A DNA stretch of 64,000 nt, from assembly GCA_963750995.1 (NCBI GenBank), contig CAVVST010000001.1:783205-847204 (forward strand), read 5' to 3'. The notes below the pieces were generated by a model. That model was not told where the DNA came from. It saw only the letters and a list, made by a program, of their open reading frames with translations, and did no database searches. The position numbers and the translations under genes are program-made. The stretch comes from CAVVST01 sp963750995. Lineage in GTDB: Bacteria; Acidobacteriota; Vicinamibacteria; Vicinamibacterales; UBA2999. Of the stretch, positions 55,319 to 62,380 are shown in pieces (positions within the stretch are counted from its first letter, which is position 1; each line of letters starts with the position of its first letter).

Positions 55319-56737
55319 CTAGAAACCCGACGCGAAACCGGCGGGCTCATGCTCGTCGAGATCCTGTGTGCGAGACGTCGAGGCCCGTCCCAGCCCGAAT
55401 TTATCAATCCGGTACCGCACCTGGTCGCGATTGATGCCGAGCAGTTGACCCGCGCGCGTCTGGTTGCCACGTGCGCGCTCGAGCGCTTGCACCACCAGCT
55501 GACGTTCGACGTCCTCGAGCACGAGGCCGCCCGGCGGCAGCCGGAACTGCGACTGGCCGGACGAGGTGCGCATGAGCGTCGTGAAGTCGTCGGGTTGCAG
55601 CCACTCGCGGTCCATCAGGAGCATGGCCCGTTCGATCGCATTACGAAGCTCGCGTATGTTTCCTGGCCAGCGGTAATGCTCCAGCGTTACAAGTGCCTCC
55701 GGCGACGCACCCTTGACCCGCTTCCGGAATTCACGGTTGTAGCGGTCGATGTAGTAATTGACGAGCCGGGGAATATCGCCGGTCCGCTCGCGAAGCGGCG
55801 GCAGCGCGATCGGCATCACTTGCAGCCGATAGAAGAGGTCTTCCCTGAACCTGCCGGTCTGCACGTCGGCGTCTAGGTTCCGATTGGTGGCGGCGATGAC
55901 ACGCACATCGACGCGGATGTCCGCCAGGCCGCCGACCCGCTTGAAGGTTTTCTCTTCGAGAAACCGCAGCAGTTTCGATTGCAGTCCCGGGGAGACCTCC
56001 CCAATCTCGTCGAGAAACACCGTACCGCCATCGGCGGTCTCGAGCAGGCCGCGCTTCTGCTGGCGGGCATCGGTAAACGCACCGCGCTCGTGGCCGAAGA
56101 GTTCGCTCTCCAGCAACTGCTCCGGCAGCGCTGACGCTGTGATGTTGATAAATGGCTTTGCGGCGCGCTCGCTGTTGTAGTGGATGGCCTTGGCGGCGAG
56201 ATCTTTTCCGGTGCCGGTCTCGCCGGTCAGCAGCACGGTGGAGGCCGGGCTCGCCGCCACCCGGGCGAGCAAGGCCTTGACCTGCACCATGGCGGGCGAG
56301 GCACCAATGACCGCGTCGAAGCTGTACTCGCTGCCCTGGCTGCTGCGGAGGTTGCGCACTTCCCGGCGAAGCCGGCTCGTTTCGAGCCCCTTCTCGACCA
56401 TGAGGGCCACTTCGTCCAGGTTGAACGGCTTGTTGACGTAGTGATACGCCCCGAGCCGCATCGCTTCAACCGCGTTCTGCACGCTCGAATACGCCGTCAT
56501 CAGGATGACGAGCGTCTCAGGCGACAGCTCCTTGATTCGCCGCAGCACGTCCAGGCCGTCGCCGTCCGGCAGCCGGAGGTCCAACAGGACGAGGTCGACG
56601 TCCGGCGAAACCTTCGCAATGGCCGCAGCCGCGGTCGCCGCTTCGGTGATGGTGTGTCCGTTGTGGGTGAGACGCTCCCGCAGCGACCACCGGACCAGAT
56701 CCTCGTCATCCACGATGAGCAGGTTTGCAGTACTCAT
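55319..56737 (-). CDS. NtrC-family sigma-54 response regulator, copy 2
   Basis: This intact regulator of about 472 residues is a close paralogue of the gene at 50791: receiver (LLIVDDEDLVRWSL; VLLDLRLPDGDGL; LMTAYSS; YVNKPFN), AAA+ (GETGTGKDLAAKAIH, ELFGHERGAFTDARQQ, GGTVFLDEIGE) and Fis HTH (NQTRAGQLLGINRDQVRYRIDKFGL). The sigma-54 loop is again GAFTDA. The nearly identical recognition helix implies that both copies bind the same DNA sites. There is no adjacent kinase; it may share the PAS kinase of copy 1. The leader contains paired dyads, and a sigma-54 promoter lies upstream. The ATG at 56737 begins MSTANLL. Confidence 0.93.
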   Translation of the reverse strand: MSTANLLIVDDEDLVRWSLRERLTHNGHTITEAATAAAAIAKVSPDVDLVLLDLRLPDGDGLDVLRRIKELSPETLVILMTAYSSVQNAVEAMRLGAYHYVNKPFNLDEVALMVEKGLETSRLRREVRNLRSSQGSEYSFDAVIGASPAMVQVKALLARVAASPASTVLLTGETGTGKDLAAKAIHYNSERAAKPFINITASALPEQLLESELFGHERGAFTDARQQKRGLLETADGGTVFLDEIGEVSPGLQSKLLRFLEEKTFKRVGGLADIRVDVRVIAATNRNLDADVQTGRFREDLFYRLQVMPIALPPLRERTGDIPRLVNYYIDRYNREFRKRVKGASPEALVTLEHYRWPGNIRELRNAIERAMLLMDREWLQPDDFTTLMRTSSGQSQFRLPPGGLVLEDVERQLVVQALERARGNQTRAGQLLGINRDQVRYRIDKFGLGRASTSRTQDLDEHEPAGFASGF

Positions 56738-56754
56738 TGGTGTCGATGCCTCTT

Positions 56755-56789
56755 GGGAAAAATTCCGCAGCCGGCGCGGAAGATTCCCC
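56755..56789. promoter_or_regulatory. paired dyads in the leader of NtrC copy 2
   Basis: gggaaaaattccgc (56755-56768) and gcggaagattcccc (56776-56789) have centres 21 bp apart. They lie about 30-60 nt downstream of the predicted sigma-54 start site at about 56816 and before the ATG. Binding there could block transcription, so negative feedback is more likely than activation. Confidence 0.65.
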
Positions 56790-56826
56790 ACGAAAACGCC
56801 ATAAATGCCTGTCTGGTGGATAGTTG

Positions 56827-56842
56827 AGCAACAACCGCGCCG
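56827..56842 (-). promoter_or_regulatory. candidate sigma-54 promoter of NtrC copy 2
   Basis: On the minus strand cggcgcggttgttgct matches TGGCACG-N4-TTGCW at 10 of 12 fixed positions with exact spacing. The start site would be near 56816, leaving a leader of about 80 nt. Confidence 0.65.
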
Positions 56843-56879
56843 GTTGCGTGCGGTAGGCGCTCGCGGTGGGGTCGGCGGA

Positions 56880-57428
56880 CTACGTGACCAGCGCGGCGAC
56901 CAGGGCGCCGGCGGCGTACGCGGCGACGGCCACGACGCCCCCGAGCATCAGCATTTCAAGTCCCGTCCGCCACCATCGATCGCGCGTGACCGCGGCGCGC
57001 GCGACGCCGACTCCAAAGAGCGCCGCCAGCGTGAACAGGGACGACCATAACAGGCGCCCGCCCGTCGCCGCTGGAAGCATGTAGGGCATCAGCGGGATGA
57101 CGCCAGCGGCGACAAAGGCGACCAACGTCGCGGCGCCGTGTTTCCAGGGATAGGTTTCTTCCTCGGGGCGGCCATCGGCGGCGAGCGCGCTTTCGTGAGC
57201 CCGGATCGCGAGCAGGTTGCCGACACCCATCGCCACGCCGTCGGCTGCAAGGTTCGCGGCGCCGATGACCAGCACCGCGGCCGTCGAAAGTGCCCCGCCG
57301 GCCACACCCGCGACCACCGCAAACGTGGTGATGATCCCGTCATTTGCGCCGTAGACGAGGTCGCGGATGTAGTGGCGAGCCACGCCGACGACACCGTGCG
57401 GCTCGATGTGGAGTGATTCCCGTGGCAT
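56880..57428 (-). CDS. VIT1/CCC1-family transporter
   Basis: This intact 182-residue membrane protein has HYIRDLVYGANDGIITTFAVVAGVAGGALS, the first-helix signature of VIT1/CCC1 proteins that transport iron and manganese, followed by AANLAADGVAMGVGNLLAIRAHESA, ATLVAFVAAGVIPLMPYML, SSLFTLAALFGVGVAR and MLMLGGVVAVAAYAAGALV. It lacks the long cytoplasmic ferritin-like part of other members. It overlaps the winged-helix gene on the same strand and so is probably in its sigma-54-controlled operon. Metal storage or detoxification under stress is the likely role. Confidence 0.87.
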   Translation of the reverse strand: MPRESLHIEPHGVVGVARHYIRDLVYGANDGIITTFAVVAGVAGGALSTAAVLVIGAANLAADGVAMGVGNLLAIRAHESALAADGRPEEETYPWKHGAATLVAFVAAGVIPLMPYMLPAATGGRLLWSSLFTLAALFGVGVARAAVTRDRWWRTGLEMLMLGGVVAVAAYAAGALVAALVT

Positions 57429-57657
57429 TTTCGACCCGCCGGACGGAATTGGTCAATCGAATCGCCGACCCTGACCGGACCAGAAATACTCGCGGCCGTT
57501 GGTACATGAGGACGCCGTTCGTCACCAGCGTATCGAGGACCTGTCCGCACTGCGCTGGTTCGAGGTTGAAGAGGCGCGCCGCCTGGGCGACGGTCAGGCG
57601 TAGTCCGGGCATCTCGCGGTATTCGCCGCGAACCCGTTCATCAACGATGTCGCTCAT
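57340..57657 (-). CDS. small winged-helix-like protein, C-terminus uncertain
   Basis: The N-terminal 65 residues (VDERVRGEYREMPGLRLTVAQAARLFNLEPAQCGQVLDTLVTNGVLMYQRPRVFLVRSG) match the protein at 23331. After that the reading continues to 57340 inside the VIT1 gene with a sequence that looks random; a one-base shift gives a short natural end (RRFD then stop) before VIT1. The real protein is therefore probably 75-80 residues. The ATG at 57657 lies about 2 nt from the predicted sigma-54 transcription start, so the message may be leaderless. Confidence 0.65.
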   Translation of the reverse strand: MSDIVDERVRGEYREMPGLRLTVAQAARLFNLEPAQCGQVLDTLVTNGVLMYQRPRVFLVRSGSAIRLTNSVRRVENATGITPHRAARCRRRGSPLHPRPRLRRK

Positions 57658-57669
57658 GTCCGGTGATGG

Positions 57670-57685
57670 AGCAACCGGTATGCCG
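57670..57685 (-). promoter_or_regulatory. candidate sigma-54 promoter of the winged-helix/VIT1 operon
   Basis: On the minus strand cggcataccggttgct has GGCA and TTGCT exactly as in TGGCACG-N4-TTGCW, with 9 of 12 fixed positions matching. The start would be near 57659. Dyads at 57737-57771 are centred 85 and 105 bp upstream. Confidence 0.65.
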
Positions 57686-57736
57686 CCGCGATTTCTTCAC
57701 GATTCGCCACACGTGCAAGGCGGGTCCCGCGTCGCC

Positions 57737-57771
57737 GCGAAAGATTCCGCAGCTGTCTCGAAACATTCCGC
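57737..57771. promoter_or_regulatory. paired enhancer-like dyads of the winged-helix/VIT1 operon
   Basis: gcgaaagattccgc (57737-57750) and tcgaaacattccgc (57758-57771) have centres 21 bp apart, the same geometry as at 49739 and 56755. They lie about 85 and 105 bp upstream of the predicted transcription start. Confidence 0.65.
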
Positions 57772-57917
57772 GAATGGCTCGTCGTGGGATCCGGCGTAGC
57801 GCTTCCCGCGAAAGCCGGTCAGGCGATCACAGTCGTTTGATCGCGGTCGCGAAGAGTGGAGGCCGCGTAGCGCACGCCCTTCCACGACTCACGCACCGGG
57901 AGTGCGACGCGGCGCGC

Positions 57918-58022
57918 ATGAAGGTGCTCGACAACACCCGCTTCGAGGTGCGGTTTGAAGCCACCCTGTGGGGGACGATCAAGGAGCTGCGCGAGGTCAT
58001 TACGCTCGCCGAATCAGGGTAG
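57918..58022 (+). pseudogene. fragment resembling the end of a zinc-type alcohol dehydrogenase
   Basis: The reading KVLDNTRFEVRFEATLWGTIKELREVITLAESG, which stops at 58022, resembles the YWGTxxELxEVxxLA segment near the end of zinc-dependent alcohol dehydrogenases. The rest of such a gene is absent: upstream there are only the dyads, and downstream the duplicated DUF4389 end begins at once. It is probably a leftover piece brought in by rearrangement. The identification rests on a short stretch only. Confidence 0.4.
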
Positions 58023-58157
58023 TGGTTTGCGATCCTGTTCACCAGGTCATATCCACCGTCGCTGTTGACGTTCGGCATCGGGGTGATGCGGTAGGCGCTA
58101 CGGTGGAAGCCTACCTGCTCCTGCTCGTCGACGAGTATCCGCCGTTTGCGCTCGACT
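58023..58157 (+). repeat. duplicate of the DUF4389 gene end (135 bp)
   Basis: This segment is nearly identical to 53719-53854, with only a few differences (for example ggtaggcgctacggtgg versus ggtgggcgctgcgcgtgg), and ends at the same base, gcgctcgact. The frame is broken by a stop. It is followed directly by the 3' end of the IS701-like element in opposite orientation. Confidence 0.9.
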
Positions 58158-58168
58158 ATACGACTTTG

Positions 58169-59493
58169 TTAGATTCGCAGATTGATTTCCGCGAGTTTTT
58201 GCATGGTTCGTAAGTAGTGCGGGCGCGTCACGAAGAAATGCGCGGTGAGGATCTCGGTGATCACCGCGCGTGCGACCGGCAGCGTCGGCAGGCGCGCGCC
58301 GCGCGCGCCGGCGTTCGTCCTGCAGCCAGGCGTAGGCCAGCGCGGTCAGCACGACGTGGCGATGCCAGCCGACAAACGAGCGGCCCTCGAAGTGATCGAG
58401 CCCGAGTTCGTCTTTCAGTTCTTCGTACTGCTGTTCGATCGCCCAGCGGTGATGCGCCAAGCGGACCAGCGACGGCAGCGACGCCGTCGGCGGGCAGATC
58501 GACCAGGTAGTGCCTTGATGCGCGGCGTGGTCCCAAGATCGCGCTCGAAGAGCAGCCAGACCTCGGGCGCGAGTCGGCGCGTCGCGCCAGTCGTGCGCCG
58601 GCGTGACGCGCAGCGCGGCGAAGTGGGCCGCCCACGGCCGGTTCGTCCCGTTGCGCCACGTGACGCGGCGCCAGGCCCGCGCCGGCAGCCGGCGGCGATG
58701 GCCCGGACCGCTTCGGGACGGGGGTCGTCGGTGAGTGCAGGCGCGACGGGCGGACGGCTGCGGCCCGGCGTCGGCGGCGGCACCGCGACGCGTGGCGTCC
58801 CGCGAAAGACGGTCAGCGTCGACGAGATGCCGAGCGCATACGGCAGCTCGAGCGATGCAGCGTGCGGCGCAGCGTGGCGTTGTCGCCGAATTCGGCATCG
58901 CCGAGCACCGCGGTGACGTCGAAGCCGGCCGCCCGGATCTGCCGCAGCAGCGTGAGCGCCAAGCGCCATTTCTCCTGGAAGCGCACCGTCGCCGGAATCC
59001 GGGCGCGCTGCCGCGCCTCGGGCGTCAGCCACGCCTCGGGCAGATACAGGGCGGCGCCGAGCATCCACGCGCGCACGCCCGTCCAGAGCGCCGCCGTCAC
59101 GGCCACTTGGCAGTTGGCGACTTTGCCGAGCGTGCCGCAGTACTGGCGCGCGACGGCCACCGAGCGTCGGCCCTGCTTCGGGAAACTGGTCCCGTCGAGA
59201 ATCAGCACGCCGCTGCGCTCGGGAATCACGGCGCGCAGCTGCCGCCAGACGCGCTCGGCGCTCCACGGCGCATCGGTGATGAAGTGCTGAAAGGCTTGAT
59301 AGGTGCCCGGATCGCTGACGCGCTCGAGCATCGCGCTCATCGACTTGCGACGGCTGTCGCTCAGCAGGCCGAGCAGGTACCGACGAAACGCGCCGCGCTG
59401 CGCCACGTGCGTGAAGCAGACCTCGAACGGCTCGAGCCACGCGCTCAAGCGATCGAGCCACGCCGGCGCATTGCGCGGCAGTCGCGACAGCAC
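58169..59493 (-). mobile_element. IS701-like transposase gene, degenerate (copy B)
   Basis: This DDE transposase of the IS701 type reads MLSRLPRNAPAWLDRLSAWLEPFEVCFTHVAQRG, LILDGTSFPKQGRRSVAVARQYCGTLGKVANCQVAVTAAL (first catalytic Asp in LDGTSFPK), AVLGDAEFGDNATLRRTLH, and RLAHHRWAIEQQYEELKDELGLDHFEGRSFVGWHRHVVLTALAYAWL (YREK-like region with the catalytic Glu). It ends QKLAEINLRI at TAA 58169. At least five frame breaks (near 58850, 58640, 58580, 58500 and 58320) make it inactive unless they are sequence errors. No clear terminal inverted repeats were found at 58158 or 59520. GTG 59493 is the likely start. Confidence 0.82.
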
Positions 59494-59535
59494 CGCGCGG
59501 CAGCGTACCGAACTCCAGGAAAAAGTACAAGACCT

Positions 59536-60161
59536 TTATCTCAATTCGGTCAGATTCCGGAGCAAATCCGTGGATCTGGCAAAGATGGTCTGCGCACGCC
59601 GTTCACCAATCGAGCTAGTGGCCGCCTTCGGCGGACCGAAGAAGCTTGAACCACGACGACACGACGGACACGACGTTCGAACGGTTGGCAATCGTCGTGG
59701 GCGTCGTGGCGTCGTGGTTGGATCCTTTGATGCTGACGATCCCGGCCCAGGGGCGCGGCACGCGCCGAGCAGGAGCGCGGTGCTGACCAGCGCGCCGATC
59801 GCCCCTTCCTCGATCAGCTGCGCAGCTGGCCGTCCCAGAACACGGCAAACGCGACGATCCGGAACGTGGCGCCGCCGATGGCGAGCGGCCGCCACCAGCC
59901 GGGAATCCACGCGCCGAACACGATGGCGGCCGAAGAGGCGATGATGCCGACGCCTGCGAACACATGCAAAGCGATGACGAGGGCATGCAGCGGAGTGCCG
60001 GTGACGAGGTCGCCGAGCAGCCACGAAGCGCCCTTCCATGCCGGGATCGGCGCTGGCAGCGCCGCGCCGATCCACACGTAGACGAACCCGTGGCAGAAGA
60101 GGATGAAGGCGATGACGTACTGCAGCGACAGCTTCATCACGCACCACATCGGCGCACGCAT
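59536..60161 (-). CDS. small membrane protein whose end runs into repeat sequence, one frame break
   Basis: The core is a four-helix membrane protein: LQYVIAFILFCHGFVYVWIG, LHALVIALHVFAGVGIIASSAAIVFGAW, PLAIGGATFRIVAFAVFWDGQ, and, after a break near 59815, LIEEGAIGALVSTALLLGA. Without the correction the protein stops at 59814. With it, the reading continues past the last helix into the 177-bp-type repeat (about 59735) down to a stop at 59536, giving a meaningless Arg/Pro/Ser tail. The repeat insertion probably replaced the natural end. ATG 60161, or 60149/60137. A candidate sigma-54 promoter lies at 60180-60195. Confidence 0.6.
59618..59735. repeat. partial copy of the 177-bp repeat unit
   Basis: gtggccgccttcggcggaccgaagaagcttgaaccacgacg... 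to ggttggatcctttgat repeats the first two-thirds of the unit found at 54378-55299, including the accacgacg/cgtcgtggt arms. It lacks the final gtccggct-aa-agccggac hairpin. It lies between IS copy B and the small membrane protein. Confidence 0.88.
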
Positions 60162-60179
60162 GATTCCTGCCCGGATCGC

Positions 60180-60195
60180 AGCCGAAGTGGTGCCG
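60180..60195 (-). promoter_or_regulatory. weak candidate sigma-54 promoter of the small membrane protein
   Basis: On the minus strand cggcaccacttcggct has GG and GC at the right spacing and 8 of 12 fixed positions. The start site would be near 60169, 8 nt before ATG 60161. Dyads at 60237-60270 lie about 75 and 95 bp upstream. Confidence 0.4.
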
Positions 60196-60236
60196 AGCGA
60201 ACCTGAACACACCGGTTGCCGGCAGCACCTGTGTCG

Positions 60237-60270
60237 AGGAAAAACACAGCAGCGACGGGGGAGATTTCCC
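60237..60270. promoter_or_regulatory. paired enhancer-like dyads (one degenerate) shared by divergent genes
   Basis: aggaaaaacacagc (60237-60250), a degenerate form, and ggggagatttccc (60258-60270) have centres about 21 bp apart. They lie about 93 and 113 bp upstream of the predicted start of the DUF4440 gene. Confidence 0.55.
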
Positions 60271-60330
60271 ACACCCCTCCGACGTGCGCATCCGCGCGCC
60301 CAGTTTTGCGCACAACCGGCGGCGTTCCTC

Positions 60331-60346
60331 AGGCACGCGGCTTGCC
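60331..60346 (+). promoter_or_regulatory. candidate sigma-54 promoter of the DUF4440 operon
   Basis: aggcacgcggcttgcc matches TGGCACG-N4-TTGCW at 10 of 12 fixed positions with exact spacing. The start near 60357 leaves a 16-nt leader containing aggagg, then ATG 60373. Confidence 0.7.
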
Positions 60347-60372
60347 CCACGGGTCGGTACAGGAGGAAGACC

Positions 60373-60737
60373 ATGTCACGCTGCGTGAACCTACTGGTCG
60401 CGGCGGGTTCGATCCTCGCTGCGGCATCGTGTACACCCGCCACCGTAGTCGACGACACGGCGCCCCCGCCGAGTACCGCCTCGTCGCCGGCCGTGACGGT
60501 CAGTACGACAACGAAGCCGTCGAGACGACCATCACGCAGCTCGAACGCGACTGGGTCACCGCGATCGTCAAGAAGGACGCTGCCCTGCTCGACCGGCTGC
60601 TGGCGGACGAAATTGCCGGCGTAGCCCGACGGCGCACTACTACAACAAGGACATGACGATCGACGACCTCACCAAGGGCACCTACACCGCGGAGGTCTCC
60701 CACGGGGTTCTGAGGAGGTGCTGTGAGCGTCTGTGAT
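60373..60737 (+). CDS. DUF4440/SnoaL-like exported protein, truncated, two frame breaks
   Basis: A lipoprotein-type signal (NLLVAAGSILAAASCTPA) precedes NEAVETTITQLERDWVTAIVKKDAALLDRLLADEIAG, the start of the NTF2-like DUF4440 domain, and THYYNKDMTIDDLTKGTYTAEVSHGV after another break. Breaks lie near 60500 and 60618. The normal domain is about 40 residues longer; here the sequence ends in VLRRCCERL and stops at 60737 inside the next gene, so the 3' part seems deleted. aggagg lies just upstream of ATG 60373. The role is unknown; DUF4440 proteins often bind small hydrophobic ligands. Confidence 0.62.
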
Positions 60738-61127
60738 GTTGTCGCCCGATCGCGCTGGGCCGACGTGCTCGGCCAATTCTGCGCCAGCCATCGCGGCTGG
60801 CTCGCGAGCATGTTCATCGTGCGTCCCGGACCAGAGCTGATGTCGCATACGGACTGGCGCCGGCTCGAATCGGTCATGCTCACGCGGGACGGTGGGCGTC
60901 AGACCGTCCGAATCACGTTCCAGGGCTGGCCGGAGGTCTCCGTCGACGGACCGCGCGCGCTGGCTGTTGACAGGACGCGCGACGGCATAAAGCGCGCCCT
61001 TGAAATCGACGCCGCCGGAGGCGTCTTCGTACGAATCAGGTTTCGAGCGACAGCGCTGCTGGACCAGTCGATGGAACGGCGCACGTGGACTGTCGAACCG
61101 CGCCGGCTCCGCAGCGCTGGTAAGTGA
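60723..61127 (+). CDS. DUF5335-like protein
   Basis: This intact 134-residue protein reads RSRWADVLGQFCASHRGWLASMFIVRPG, LMSHTDWRRLESVMLTRDGGRQTVRITFQGWPEVSVDGPRALAVDRT and ALEIDAAGGVFVRIRFRATA, which fits DUF5335 (a W-x-FxxxHRGWL start and an LEI-x-A/DG end). No catalytic motif is known for the family. The GTG at 60723 has aggaggt immediately upstream. It overlaps the truncated DUF4440 gene and probably shares its promoter. Confidence 0.6.
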   Translation: MSVCDVVARSRWADVLGQFCASHRGWLASMFIVRPGPELMSHTDWRRLESVMLTRDGGRQTVRITFQGWPEVSVDGPRALAVDRTRDGIKRALEIDAAGGVFVRIRFRATALLDQSMERRTWTVEPRRLRSAGK

Positions 61128-61139
61128 CGGGGTGAAGTC

Positions 61140-62348
61140 ATGATCATGCTGGTAACGGCACCGCGCGGTATCCGTATCGAGGGATACGTCGCCCCCGGCT
61201 TCGAACGAGTGAGGGACGCGTTCGTCGAGAATTTCGCGCGGCGCCAGGAACTGGGCGGCGCCTGCTGCGCCTATCACCGCGGCGAGAAGGTCGTTGACCT
61301 CTGGGGCGGCGTCCGGAACAAGCAGACCGGCGAGCCCTGGGAGCAGGACACCATGGTCATCGTCTACTCGGCCACCAAGGGGCTGGCCGCGATGACGCTG
61401 GCGATCGCGCACTCGCGCGGCTGGCTCGACTACGAGGAACGCGTGTGCAGCGTACTGGCCGGAGTTCGCACAGAACGGGAAAGGCGCGAATCACCGTCCG
61501 GCAGCTCCTGGCCCACCAGGCCGGGCTGTACGTGCTCGACGAGCCCGTCGATCGCCGGCTCCTCTCCGACCTCGACCGCCTCGCCGTCGTGCTCGCCCGT
61601 CAGAAGCCCGCGTGGGAGCCAGGCACGCGTCAGGCCTATCACGCCATCACGCTCGGCTTCTATGAGAGTGAGCTGCTGCGCCGCATCGATCCGCGACATC
61701 GCAGCCTCGGACAGTTCTTTCAGGATGAGATCGCGTCGCCGCTCGGGCTCGACGTCTTCATCAGGCTGCCTGCGGACATTCCGAACTCGCGGCTGGCGGT
61801 GATTACGCGGCCGTCGTGGGTCGACATCCTGCACGGCTTCCCGCTCCGCCTGGCCCTGGACACCATGAACCCGCGCTCCAAGATCGTCCGGGCGCTCAGG
61901 GGTTCCGAGCTGCCTCATGATGAGCCGCGCGTCTACGCGCGCAATCTGGAAGTGCCATCGGGCGGCGCGGTCGGGACGGCCCGGGCGATCGCACGTGCCT
62001 ACAGCGTGTTCGCCACCGGCGGCCGGGAGTTGGGGTTGCGCCCGGAGACGCTCGAGCTGCTCGCCGCTCCGGCGGTTCCTCCGACGCGCGGGTTTTACGA
62101 CGAATGCATGAAGACCGACGGGATCCAGTTCTCTCTGGCTGGTTCATGAAGCCCACCCCGGTTCTGCCGTTCGGCAGCGCCAGTTCGTTCGGGTCACCCG
62201 GAGCCGGCGGGGCGATGGGATTTGCGGATCCCCGGCGGGTGTCGGCTACGCGTACGTCACGAGCAAGATGGGCACGCGGCTGAGCGGAGACCCGCGCGAT
62301 GTCGCGCTCAGAGACGCCCTCTACGGCGCGCTCTTACACTTGCCCTAG
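61140..62348 (+). CDS. serine beta-lactamase-like hydrolase (EstB/class C type), about three frame breaks
   Basis: This hydrolase of about 400 residues has the class C/EstB pattern: a catalytic serine in VYSATKGLAAMTLAIA (S-x-x-K), WLDYEERV, ITVRQLLAHQAGLYVLD, a Y-x-x motif in YHAITLGFYESELLRR, and a C-terminal GAGGAMGFADP...GYAYVTSKM in place of the K-T-G box. Such enzymes are esterases or unknown-substrate hydrolases rather than antibiotic-resistance enzymes. Breaks fall near 61460, 62148 and 62240. The ATG at 61140 (or 61146) follows aagtgacggggtgaagtc. Same direction as DUF5335, 12 bp downstream. Confidence 0.8.
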
Positions 62349-62380
62349 GCGTCTAGGACTAACGGTTATGACATCGGACG

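Noticed and set aside
58158..59540. Terminal inverted repeats of the IS701-like element
   Set aside because: I compared the sequence around 58158-58185 with the reverse complement of 59500-59560 and found only short matches, so no ends could be assigned.
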